In this document: one piece after another, positions 1 to 5,872 of the stretch
How positions within the stretch are numbered: the stretch's first letter is position 1
How the letters are laid out: each line of letters opens with the position of its first letter
Origin: Bacteroidota bacterium
Lineage (GTDB): Bacteria; Bacteroidota; Bacteroidia; B-17B0; Aurantibacillaceae
DNA length: 7,542 bases
Reading direction: 5' to 3'
NCBI GenBank assembly: GCA_025359355.1
Contig: JANYGR010000376.1
Location: 1-7,542, forward strand
Notes under the pieces: model-generated
The model's input: the letters and a program-made list of their open reading frames with translations, nothing else
Databases searched by the model: none
What the model was told of the DNA's origin: nothing
Made by a program: the position numbers and the translations under genes

Positions 1-1417
1 GATAAAATACAAATGAATCAGGTAACATATCATTCCATAATTTATCTGGCGGTAAAATAGCGCGTTGAATGCGTTGGGCATATTTTATACTATCAGTAAT
101 ATCTTTGTGCTGTTCTTCTACAATTAAGCTTTTTTCTTCAATAATTTTATTTTTTTCAGCCAATGCTTTATTAGCTTTATTTTTTTGTCGTAGTCCTCTA
201 AAAATAAAAAAAGCTAAAATAAGAAGTAATAGAATCCCTGCTAACGCAAAATAAATTTGTAAGGATTTATTTTTCAATCGCTCTCCTAAAATAATATTTT
301 GTTCTTCTTTTTTCTCATTTTGATACTTAGCTTCTGTTTCTGAAAGATTTTTTGAATATAAAATCGCGTTAAGAGAATCGTTAATATTCACATAAATGTC
401 CTTATACTGTATAGCTGACTGATAATCTCTTAATGAATCGTAGAGCAATGCTAAATTATAAGCTCCATCAGCTTTGTCTCTAGCATTTTTAACAGTAAAA
501 TAGACTTCAATCAAATAAGGCTTAGCTTCTTTAAATTTGCGAAGTTCTAATAAAGCAACCCCTATGTTATTTTTCAAAGTGATTTCATTATTTTTAGCAA
601 CATCGCTAGCTAGTGCTTCTTGGTAGTAATACAGGGCCTTTTCTACATTTAATAAAGAATAATAAACGTTACCTATTCCCGTTAATATACCAACACGATT
701 AATATTATTAGCTTGAGAAGAAATTTTCAAAGCCCTCTCAAAGTACTCTATCGCTATATCATAATAACCTTTAGCGGTATTGACAGTTCCTAGTTTAAAA
801 TAACAATCTATTATGCCTTTCGAATTCTCAATTTGCATATAAATTTTTAACGCTTTATTATAATACGATGTTGCTTTTTCAATATCATTAATTTCATAAA
901 ATAACTCACCATTATTATAATAAGCGTCCGCAATTTTTAATGGATCCTCTAATTTTTCTGCCAACTCAATCAATTCTTTATATACATCAAATGCAGCTTC
1001 AGGTTTTTCATGAGATTTCAAATACCTAAATTTACTAGATAAGACTTCATATAATCCGTTTAAATTATTTGTTTTCTTAAACCCTTTAATGGCAATATCC
1101 TGATAAAACCTAACCGAATCTAATCTTTTAAGATTCATATTATCAAATACGACTCGCAAAGCAGACTGAGCAATTAAATCATCATTGTCTTCTTTACATG
1201 CTAATTGATATGCTAACTGAGAGAAGATTACAGAAATCTCTTTTCCTGAAAAAGTTTCACTTGCATTTAAAAGTATATTTATTTTTTTTGAAACATTATT
1301 TTCTTTAGTTATCAAAAATTGGACACTATCTAATTGCGCAAATACACAATTAGAATTAAAAAGAAATAAGACAATCGTTAGTCTTAAAAAGAAATATGTA
1401 ATGTATTTATATATCAT
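1..1417 (-). CDS. TPR-repeat membrane protein, N-terminal part of a probable SpoIIE-family Ser/Thr phosphatase (3' end outside window)
   Basis: An open frame of 472 codons starts at ATG 1417 and runs off the low-coordinate edge. Residues 1-27 form a signal peptide (hydrophobic ITYFFLRLTIVLFLF, probable cleavage after CVFA before Q28). Residues about 118-347 hold roughly five or six TPR-like helical pairs, for example IADAYYNNGELFYEINDIEKA at 162 onward and a similar unit near 201, 241, 280 and 317. Charged, coiled-coil-like stretches flank a single membrane span at 388-407. After it comes DITDSIKYAQRIQRAILPP (439-457), which I recognise from Bacteroidota proteins as the linker leading into a SpoIIE/PP2C-type phosphatase domain; that domain itself lies outside the window. 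Inferred topology: periplasmic TPR sensor, cytoplasmic phosphatase. A histidine kinase output is the alternative, but the IQRAILPP motif argues against it. The start abuts the U-tract of the upstream terminator, and I see no promoter or ribosome site. Confidence 0.82.
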   Translation of the reverse strand, partial: MIYKYITYFFLRLTIVLFLFNSNCVFAQLDSVQFLITKENNVSKKINILLNASETFSGKEISVIFSQLAYQLACKEDNDDLIAQSALRVVFDNMNLKRLDSVRFYQDIAIKGFKKTNNLNGLYEVLSSKFRYLKSHEKPEAAFDVYKELIELAEKLEDPLKIADAYYNNGELFYEINDIEKATSYYNKALKIYMQIENSKGIIDCYFKLGTVNTAKGYYDIAIEYFERALKISSQANNINRVGILTGIGNVYYSLLNVEKALYYYQEALASDVAKNNEITLKNNIGVALLELRKFKEAKPYLIEVYFTVKNARDKADGAYNLALLYDSLRDYQSAIQYKDIYVNINDSLNAILYSKNLSETEAKYQNEKKEEQNIILGERLKNKSLQIYFALAGILLLLILAFFIFRGLRQKNKANKALAEKNKIIEEKSLIVEEQHKDITDSIKYAQRIQRAILPPDKLWNDMLPDSFVFY

Positions 1418-1454
1418 AAAAAAAAGAGGTTATTGTTTTTCAAATAACCTCTTT
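1418..1454 (-). terminator. Intrinsic terminator after the cold-shock-like gene
   Basis: The 12-base arm AAAGAGGTTATT (1423-1434) is perfectly complementary to AATAACCTCTTT (1443-1454), around an 8-base loop. Read on the minus strand, the stem is followed by an unbroken T run over 1425-1418, a textbook Rho-independent terminator. It starts 15 bases past the stop of the 131-residue gene. Its T run ends directly at the ATG of the next gene (1417). Confidence 0.88.
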
Positions 1455-1469
1455 AAGTCTTTGTAATTA

Positions 1470-1865
1470 TTAAGCTAGTTTTAAACTAGTAGGTAAGTAT
1501 TTACCATCTACATTAACAATAGCATATCTCACTTTCACACCTTTAACGATGCCTAGTTCTTTGGAATAATCTTGTTGGAAACTTAATTTAGCCCCTGTAC
1601 GATCAATAAGAACACCATTACCTAAATCATCGATAGAATCAATTGTTCCTTTTTCAACTGGATCTAATGATACTGCTTTTAATTTTCCAGCTGAATCAGT
1701 AATCATTTCAAATTGAACAACATCATTCACATCAATTCCTAATTGAACGCCGTACTGTTGATCAAATTCATAATCAACTTTATCAACTGTAGATGTAACG
1801 GTACCTGTTACTCTGTAAGTCTTAGGGTCTGGTTTAGCAACTTTAATTTTTCCTCTTACTGACAT
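1470..1865 (-). CDS. Small protein with two tandem cold-shock-domain-like (OB-fold) repeats
   Basis: A 131-residue protein of unknown function with no signal peptide or membrane segment, so probably cytoplasmic. I do not recognise it as a named family. It is internally duplicated: residues 21-67 and 73-128 align, sharing a block of the form F-x-Q/x-Y-x-x-x-LGI-x-x-x-x-V-x-F/Y followed by GK and SL. Both repeats end in a strand pattern like that of CspA (K/EG-x-KV-x-F/Y-x-I ... GK ... SL), and repeat 2 begins GTIDSIDD-GNGVLID, resembling KGFGFI of cold-shock domains. The aromatic RNP1/RNP2 residues that bind nucleic acid are mostly missing (GNGVLID, KLSFQQ), and repeat 1 lacks that region altogether, so RNA binding is only a possibility. 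ATG at 1865 is the first in frame. The gene sits between two strong terminators and is probably monocistronic, with a candidate promoter at 1891-1921. Confidence 0.85.
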   Translation of the reverse strand: MSVRGKIKVAKPDPKTYRVTGTVTSTVDKVDYEFDQQYGVQLGIDVNDVVQFEMITDSAGKLKAVSLDPVEKGTIDSIDDLGNGVLIDRTGAKLSFQQDYSKELGIVKGVKVRYAIVNVDGKYLPTSLKLA

Positions 1866-1890
1866 ATAATTATTTTAAATTGGTTATGTT

Positions 1891-1921
1891 CAAATTAAGG
1901 CAAAATAAATCAATTATCAAA
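1891..1921 (-). promoter_or_regulatory. Candidate Bacteroidota-type promoter for the cold-shock-like gene
   Basis: On the minus strand TTTG (1921-1918) lies 19 bases before TTAATTTG (1898-1891). This resembles the Bacteroidota -33 TTTG / -7 TAnnTTTG promoter, with one mismatch in the -7 box. It falls between the rplT terminator and the ATG at 1865, giving a leader of roughly 20 bases. AT-rich sequence yields such matches by chance, so this is tentative. Confidence 0.4.
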
Positions 1922-1945
1922 TTTTTAACATATTAATTTTTTATT

Positions 1946-1980
1946 AAAAAAAAGACAACCAATTATGGTTGTCTTTTTTG
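1946..1980 (-). terminator. Intrinsic terminator of the thrS-infC-rpmI-rplT operon
   Basis: A 13-bp perfect stem (1948-1960 with 1967-1979, core AAGACAACC/GGTTGTCTT) closes a 6-base loop, AATTAT. The minus-strand transcript continues into a U-rich tract (1953-1946 complement, eight T). It begins 21 bases after the rplT stop and fits the end of the operon. The A-tract on one side and T-tract on the other make it formally bidirectional, but no plus-strand gene uses it. Confidence 0.9.
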
Positions 1981-2000
1981 TTTTTGTATATTAAGTAATA

Positions 2001-2345
2001 TTATTTTACTTGATCTACTACTGCTTTAAAAGCTTCAGGATGATTCATTGCTAAATCAGCTAATACTTTACGATTTAAGTTAATGTTCTTAGCATTTACT
2101 TTACCGATAAACTCGCTGTAGCTCATTCCGTATTGACGAACACCTGCATTGATACGTTGTATCCATAATGAACGCATTGTACGCTTTTTGTTTTTACGAT
2201 CGCGGTAAGCGTAAGTTAAACCTTTTTCTAAAGTATTTTTGGCTATAGTCCAAACATTACCTCTAGCACCCCAATAACCTTTTGTTAAAGCAAGGATTTT
2301 TTTTCTGCGAGCTCTACTCGCTACGTGATTGACTGAACGTGGCAT
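2001..2345 (-). CDS. rplT: 50S ribosomal protein bL20
   Basis: A 114-residue, strongly basic protein with the full-length bL20 pattern: MPRSVNHVASRARRKKILA at the N-terminus, then KGYWGARGN, then the globular half with WIQRINAGVRQYGMSYSEFI (positions about 62-81) and a C-terminal helix ending DQVK. bL20 binds 23S rRNA domain II early in 50S assembly and in several bacteria represses its own operon. It is the last gene of thrS-infC-rpmI-rplT and is followed 21 bases later by a strong terminator. ATG 2345 is the family start. The upstream bases (AAAAAGAA) give no Shine-Dalgarno match. The roughly 100-base gap to rpmI, unusually wide for this operon, contains competing hairpins, described separately. 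Confidence 0.98.
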   Translation of the reverse strand: MPRSVNHVASRARRKKILALTKGYWGARGNVWTIAKNTLEKGLTYAYRDRKNKKRTMRSLWIQRINAGVRQYGMSYSEFIGKVNAKNINLNRKVLADLAMNHPEAFKAVVDQVK

Positions 2346-2366
2346 TTCTTTTTAATTTTTTGATGT

Positions 2367-2439
2367 TACGTGGCTAATTTTTAGCGCTTTTAAAACGTAG
2401 TTTCTGGTTAATTGAATAACCTTTGCACTCGGGTTAATT
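2367..2439 (-). promoter_or_regulatory. Structured rpmI-rplT intergenic leader, candidate L20 control element
   Basis: Minus-strand reading shows GGTTA (2421-2417) able to pair with TAACC of AATTAACC at 2413-2406, or with the second copy of AATTAACC at 2439-2432, so the two hairpins exclude each other. Downstream, TACGT/ACGTA (2399-2395 with 2371-2367) encloses GCTAA-AAA-TTAGC (2385-2373). Such pairings in the gap ahead of rplT suggest an RNA control element. bL20 autoregulation through mRNA structures that mimic 23S rRNA is known in E. coli and Bacillus. I do not recognise the known L20 leader motifs here, so the assignment is inference. Confidence 0.35.
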
Positions 2440-2445
2440 TAAAAA

Positions 2446-2640
2446 TTACATTGCTAAAAGGAACTTGATGTTATTCAAATCACGCTTGTGTACTAAGCCT
2501 GATTTAGTTAACGCTCTTTTTCCTTTTGTTGTTTTCTTGGTCAAGATGTGACTTTTGAAAGCATGTTTTCTTTTAATTTTGCCGGTCCCAGTAACAGAGA
2601 ATCTCTTCTTTGCACTAGAGTTTGTTTTCATTTTTGGCAT
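2446..2640 (-). CDS. rpmI: 50S ribosomal protein bL35
   Basis: A 64-residue, lysine-rich protein with the complete bL35 signature: MPKMKTNSSAKKRF at the start, TGTGKIKRKHAFKSHIL in the middle (residues 18-34), and the KRALTKSGLVHKRD segment near the end. Length and order match the family exactly. bL35 is a small 50S subunit protein, co-transcribed with infC and rplT in most bacteria; here it starts 48 bases after the infC stop. ATG 2640 is the conserved start. The sequence just upstream (ACAACAACAG) has no Shine-Dalgarno match, in keeping with most genes here. Confidence 0.98.
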   Translation of the reverse strand: MPKMKTNSSAKKRFSVTGTGKIKRKHAFKSHILTKKTTKGKRALTKSGLVHKRDLNNIKFLLAM

Positions 2641-2688
2641 CTGTTGTTGTTTTTATATTAATTGTTAGTACTCTCTCTTTTAATTAAT

Positions 2689-3342
2689 TTATTTTGACAC
2701 CTTTTTTGGAGCCAAAACCATTAACATTTTCTTACCTTCTAATACAGGTAATTGCTCTGCTTTACCCCACTCTTCTAATTCAGAAGCAAAACGTAATAAT
2801 AAAATAGTTCCTTGTTCTTTAAAAACAATTTCTCGTCCTCTAAAAAACACAAACGCTTTTACTTTACTTCCCTCTTGCAAAAATTTCATTGCATGATTTT
2901 TCTTAAATAAATAATCATGTTCATCAGTATGTGGTCCAAAACGAATATCTTTTACAACAACCTTTGAAGCCTTTGCTTTTACTTCTTTTGCTTTCTTTTT
3001 TAATTCGTATAAATATTTACCATAATCAACGACCTTACAAACAGGAGGGTCAACATTTGGAGCAATCTCCACCAAATCAACACCTAATTCTTCAGCCATT
3101 TTAATCGCTTCTTCAATCGGGTAAACACCTGGTTCAATATCATCACCAACCACACGAACTTGTGGTGTGTTACGTATGTTTTTATTTATACGATGTTGTT
3201 CTTCACGAACTCCCGGTCGTTTAAATCCTTCTCTTAATCCACGAGGACGTTTGAAAGGTACAGGCGTAGCAGGTGCAGTACCTGGCTTAATTGGGCCTGT
3301 ATTTTTATTATTGTTGTTTATTGGCTTTTTAAAAACGCTAAT
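2689..3342 (-). CDS. infC: Translation initiation factor IF-3, starting at a rare AUU codon
   Basis: IF-3 binds the 30S subunit, prevents premature 50S joining and proofreads the start codon and initiator tRNA. With the ATT at 3342 as start the protein is 217 residues. Residues 1-49 are a Pro/Lys/Asn/Arg-rich, probably disordered extension. The N-terminal domain follows (RINKNIR at 51-57, VEIAPN-DPPVCK around 91-103, DYGKYLYELKKK from 106), then the C-terminal domain with FRGRE at 167-171. The first GTG (3153) would delete RINKNIR, so it cannot be the start. Upstream of the ATT the frame has only eight codons before a stop, none of them a usable start. GGAGGT (3352-3347) lies 4 bases before ATT, the only strong Shine-Dalgarno in the window. 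In E. coli an AUU start lets IF-3 repress infC, and the same logic is inferred here. The gene begins 27 bases after the thrS stop. Confidence 0.96.
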   Translation of the reverse strand: MSVFKKPINNNNKNTGPIKPGTAPATPVPFKRPRGLREGFKRPGVREEQHRINKNIRNTPQVRVVGDDIEPGVYPIEEAIKMAEELGVDLVEIAPNVDPPVCKVVDYGKYLYELKKKAKEVKAKASKVVVKDIRFGPHTDEHDYLFKKNHAMKFLQEGSKVKAFVFFRGREIVFKEQGTILLLRFASELEEWGKAEQLPVLEGKKMLMVLAPKKVSK

Positions 3343-3346
3343 TTTG

Positions 3347-3352
3347 ACCTCC
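3347..3352 (-). promoter_or_regulatory. Strong Shine-Dalgarno sequence for infC
   Basis: GGAGGT on the minus strand is followed by CAAA and then the ATT start at 3342. It decides the infC start, since no ATG, GTG or TTG is available at this point in the frame. The other genes whose starts lie in this window lack a comparable GGAGG-type match, so this one appears to compensate for, or work with, the weak start codon. Confidence 0.85.
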
Positions 3353-3369
3353 GCTTTTAGTTGTTAATA

Positions 3370-5316
3370 TTATTTTTGTTTTGTTTTAAAATCATTGTCA
3401 ATGGTAGATTGTACAAGTTTAGCAAAGCCTTCAATAGTCATTGTTCCTATATCTCCTTTACCATGTTCTCGCACTGCTACTGTTCCATCTGCCTCTTCTT
3501 TCTCTCCAACTACTAACATAAACGGTATTTTGTTTACTTCGTTATCACGAATTTTCTTCCCAATTTTTTCGTTTCTATCATCAACAAGACCGCGAATATC
3601 GGAAATATTTAATAATTCTGAAACTTTTTTTGCATAATCATTGTATTTTTCACTAATTGGCAAAATGGCAAATTGATCTGGCGTTAACCATAATGGAAAA
3701 TTACCACCACAATGTTCAATTAAAACTGCGATAAATCGCTCTAAAGAGCCAAATGGCGCGCGATGTATCATTACAGGACGATGTTTTAAATTATCAGAAC
3801 CAGTGTATTCTAATTCAAAACGCTCTGGCAAGTTATAATCCACCTGTATAGTTCCTAATTGCCATTTACGACCGATAGCGTCTTTTACCATGAAATCTAA
3901 TTTTGGTCCATAAAAGGCAGCTTCACCAGTTTCAACCACTGTTTTCAAGCCTTTTTCGGCAGCCGAATCAATAATAGCTTGCTCCGCTAATGCCCAGTTT
4001 TCATCAGAGCCAATGTATTTTGTTTTATTTTCAGGATCTCTTAACGAAACTTGAGCCGTATAATCTTGAAAGCCTAAGGCATTAAACACATACAACACCA
4101 AATCAATTACTTTTAAAAACTCTTCTTTTACCTGATCGGGTCGTACAAATAAATGCGCATCATCTTGGGTAAAGCCGCGAACGCGAGTTAAACCGTGTAG
4201 TTCGCCTTTTTGTTCGTAACGATAAACGGTTCCAAACTCTGCGTAACGGACAGGTAAATCTTTATATGATTTTGGAGATGCTTTATATATTTCGCAGTGA
4301 TGTGGGCAATTCATTGGTTTCAAGAAAAACTCTTCGCCTTCATGTGGCGTTTTTATTGGTTGAAATGAATCGGCACCATATTTTTCGTAATGACCTGAAC
4401 ACACATATAAATCTTTAAGCGCTATATGAGGCGTTGCTACTGGTAAATAGCCTGCTTTTAATTGTGCTTTTTGTAAAAACTGAATTAAGCGCTCGCGTAA
4501 CATCGCGCCTTTAGGCAACCATAAAGGTAAACCCATACCTACTTTCTCTGAGAACGTAAATAATTCCATTTCTTTTCCAAGCTTACGGTGATCGCGTTTT
4601 TTAGCTTCTTCTAATAAAACTAAATACTCCTTTAACTCTTTATCTTTTGGAAATGTAATTCCGTAAATACGAGTCAACATTTTATTTTTCTCATCACCTT
4701 TCCAATAAGCACCAGCTATACTTAAAACTTTAGCAGCTTTAATAAATCCAGTATTTGGAATGTGTGGTCCACGACATAAATCCGTGAAATTACCTTGAGT
4801 ATATAATGAGATGTTTCCATCTTCTAAACGCTCTAATAAATCTAATTTATAAGAATCACCTTTATCTGTAAAATATTTAATAGCATCAGCTTTACTAATA
4901 TCTGTACGCTTGTATTCGTTATTTTGACGAGCTAATTCAAGCATTTTCGCTTCAATTTTTTCGAAATCAGCTGGAGATAAAGTTTGTCCATTTAAATCCA
5001 CATCATAGTAAAATCCATTTTCTAATGGCGGACCAACCCAAAATTTAACCTCTGGATATAATGCTTCTAATGCCTCTGCTAATAAATGCGCAGATGAATG
5101 CCAAAGGGTATTTTTTCCTTCATCATCATTCCAGGTTAGTAAACTTAATTTCGAATCTTGAGTAATAGCTTTATTGGCATCTACTACTTCGTTATTAACT
5201 TTGGCTGCTAATACATTGCGGGCAAGACCTTCGCTAATGCTTAATGCCACTTGCATGGATGTAGTTCCTTTTTCGTATTCACGAGCCGAACCATCGGGTA
5301 AAGTAATTTTTATCAT
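3370..5316 (-). CDS. thrS: Threonyl-tRNA synthetase
   Basis: A cytoplasmic class II synthetase that charges tRNA-Thr and edits Ser-tRNA-Thr. Starting at ATG 5316 (MIKITLPDGS) it has 648 residues, a normal length. Domains in order: TGS (about 1-61); editing domain with HSSAH (H73, H77) and DLCRGPH (C181), equivalent to the E. coli editing residues; catalytic core (about 245-540) with zinc ligands C337 (MNCPHH), H388 (TQDDAHLF) and H518 (MIHRAPFG), motif 2 around RVRGFTQDD, and motif 3 GSLERFIAVLIEH (523-535); C-terminal anticodon-binding domain (about 545-640). All key residues are present. A GTG at 5334 would add six residues (VSGKNL), but it lies inside the leader hairpin and the family start is MIKITLPDGS. 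First gene of the thrS-infC-rpmI-rplT operon. A tRNA-Thr anticodon-arm-like hairpin lies 9 bases before the ATG. Confidence 0.98.
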   Translation of the reverse strand: MIKITLPDGSAREYEKGTTSMQVALSISEGLARNVLAAKVNNEVVDANKAITQDSKLSLLTWNDDEGKNTLWHSSAHLLAEALEALYPEVKFWVGPPLENGFYYDVDLNGQTLSPADFEKIEAKMLELARQNNEYKRTDISKADAIKYFTDKGDSYKLDLLERLEDGNISLYTQGNFTDLCRGPHIPNTGFIKAAKVLSIAGAYWKGDEKNKMLTRIYGITFPKDKELKEYLVLLEEAKKRDHRKLGKEMELFTFSEKVGMGLPLWLPKGAMLRERLIQFLQKAQLKAGYLPVATPHIALKDLYVCSGHYEKYGADSFQPIKTPHEGEEFFLKPMNCPHHCEIYKASPKSYKDLPVRYAEFGTVYRYEQKGELHGLTRVRGFTQDDAHLFVRPDQVKEEFLKVIDLVLYVFNALGFQDYTAQVSLRDPENKTKYIGSDENWALAEQAIIDSAAEKGLKTVVETGEAAFYGPKLDFMVKDAIGRKWQLGTIQVDYNLPERFELEYTGSDNLKHRPVMIHRAPFGSLERFIAVLIEHCGGNFPLWLTPDQFAILPISEKYNDYAKKVSELLNISDIRGLVDDRNEKIGKKIRDNEVNKIPFMLVVGEKEEADGTVAVREHGKGDIGTMTIEGFAKLVQSTIDNDFKTKQK

Positions 5317-5325
5317 AAGGTTTTT

Positions 5326-5342
5326 CCCACTCACAACGTGGG
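5326..5342 (-). promoter_or_regulatory. thrS leader hairpin resembling the tRNA-Thr(UGU) anticodon arm, candidate ThrRS operator
   Basis: The minus-strand RNA is CCCAC, loop GUUGUGA, GUGGG: exactly 5 perfect base pairs and 7 loop bases, the geometry of a tRNA anticodon arm. In tRNA numbering the loop has U33, U34-G35-U36 and purine 37, that is a Thr anticodon (UGU) preceded by the invariant U33. G35 and U36 are the anticodon identity bases for E. coli ThrRS. The hairpin ends 9 bases before the thrS ATG, where ThrRS binding would block ribosome loading, as in the E. coli thrS operator. Structure and position are seen; the function is inferred by analogy. Confidence 0.6.
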
Positions 5343-5358
5343 TTTTAATTTAGGGGAA

Positions 5359-5366
5359 CAAAGATA
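5359..5366 (-). promoter_or_regulatory. Candidate -7 promoter element for the thrS operon
   Basis: TATCTTTG on the minus strand is an exact match to the Bacteroidota -7 consensus TAnnTTTG, 42 bases before the thrS ATG. Transcription would start near 5353, giving a leader of about 35 bases that carries the anticodon-like hairpin. No clear TTG-type -33 element is visible 17-21 bases upstream. Confidence 0.5.
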
Positions 5367-5420
5367 ATAGAATTTAAGGAATGATGAAGAATTGCAGTAA
5401 AATTTATGTGTGGCTATTTT

Positions 5421-5861
5421 CTACAAATTATTGATTAATAACTCTCCTACCCTCTTATCAATAATAAATGTAAAATCATTTTCAGATAAGGTTGGTATTT
5501 CTATCCAGCGCATAGACTGGGCTCCTTCTTCTAACTTTTCAAAATCAAAGGGTTTATTGGATATTTTAAAATTAAAATCTTTCTTTGATTTTACGATATA
5601 ATAAATACTAATAAGTTGATTTGCCCTACTAAACGCTGAATTTACAAAGAAATCCGTAGTATAAAAATGAGATTCGATTTCAACATCTAAATCAAGCTCT
5701 TCTTTAAATTCGCGTTTTAAACAATCATGGGTTCCTTCACCAAATTCTAAGCCCCCTCCCGGTAACTTGGTAATTTTCATTCCCTTGATATATTCATCGG
5801 ACACCAAGAGTTTATTTTCGTGAATCAAAATACCATATACCCTCACATTTAAACTCTTCAT
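5421..5861 (-). CDS. Nudix hydrolase
   Basis: A 146-residue cytoplasmic protein of the Nudix family, which hydrolyses nucleoside diphosphates linked to another group using Mg2+. The Nudix box spans residues 36-58: G36-x5-E42-x7-R50-E51-F52-x-E54-E55-L56-D57-L58. It matches G-x5-E-x7-REU-xEE-xGU except that the usual glycine is D57. The metal-binding glutamates (E51, E54, E55) are intact, so it should be active. The KLPGGGLEFGE start of the box and the KLEEGAQSMRWIEI stretch (about 109-122) are typical of small Nudix proteins, but the substrate cannot be read from the sequence. ATG 5861 is the first in frame; no ribosome-binding site is visible. It lies between porP and thrS, with over 80 bases on either side, and is probably transcribed separately from both. 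Confidence 0.92.
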   Translation of the reverse strand: MKSLNVRVYGILIHENKLLVSDEYIKGMKITKLPGGGLEFGEGTHDCLKREFKEELDLDVEIESHFYTTDFFVNSAFSRANQLISIYYIVKSKKDFNFKISNKPFDFEKLEEGAQSMRWIEIPTLSENDFTFIIDKRVGELLINNL

Positions 5862-5872
5862 GCTACGAAATT

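Noticed and set aside
69..254. Plus-strand frame encoding a short hydrophobic peptide
   Set aside because: It is antisense to the membrane-span and coiled-coil region of the TPR protein; its composition reflects the complementary strand and there is no ribosome site.
2689..3153. infC starting at GTG 3153
   Set aside because: It would remove the conserved RINKNIR-type segment of the IF-3 N-terminal domain; the ATT at 3342 with GGAGGT fits better.
3167..3367. Plus-strand frame of 66 codons opposite the infC start
   Set aside because: It mirrors the IF-3 N-terminal extension and the thrS-infC gap; the minus frame has a clear homologous product and a Shine-Dalgarno.
3395..3637. Plus-strand frame of 80 codons
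   Set aside because: Lies antisense to the anticodon-binding domain of thrS and has no recognisable product.
5317..5334. thrS starting at GTG 5334
   Set aside because: The added residues VSGKNL are not part of the TGS domain, and the GTG lies in the leader hairpin loop; MIKITLPDGS at 5316 is the family start.
5410..5601. Plus-strand frame of 63 codons
   Set aside because: Antisense to the C-terminal half of the Nudix gene; no supporting features.
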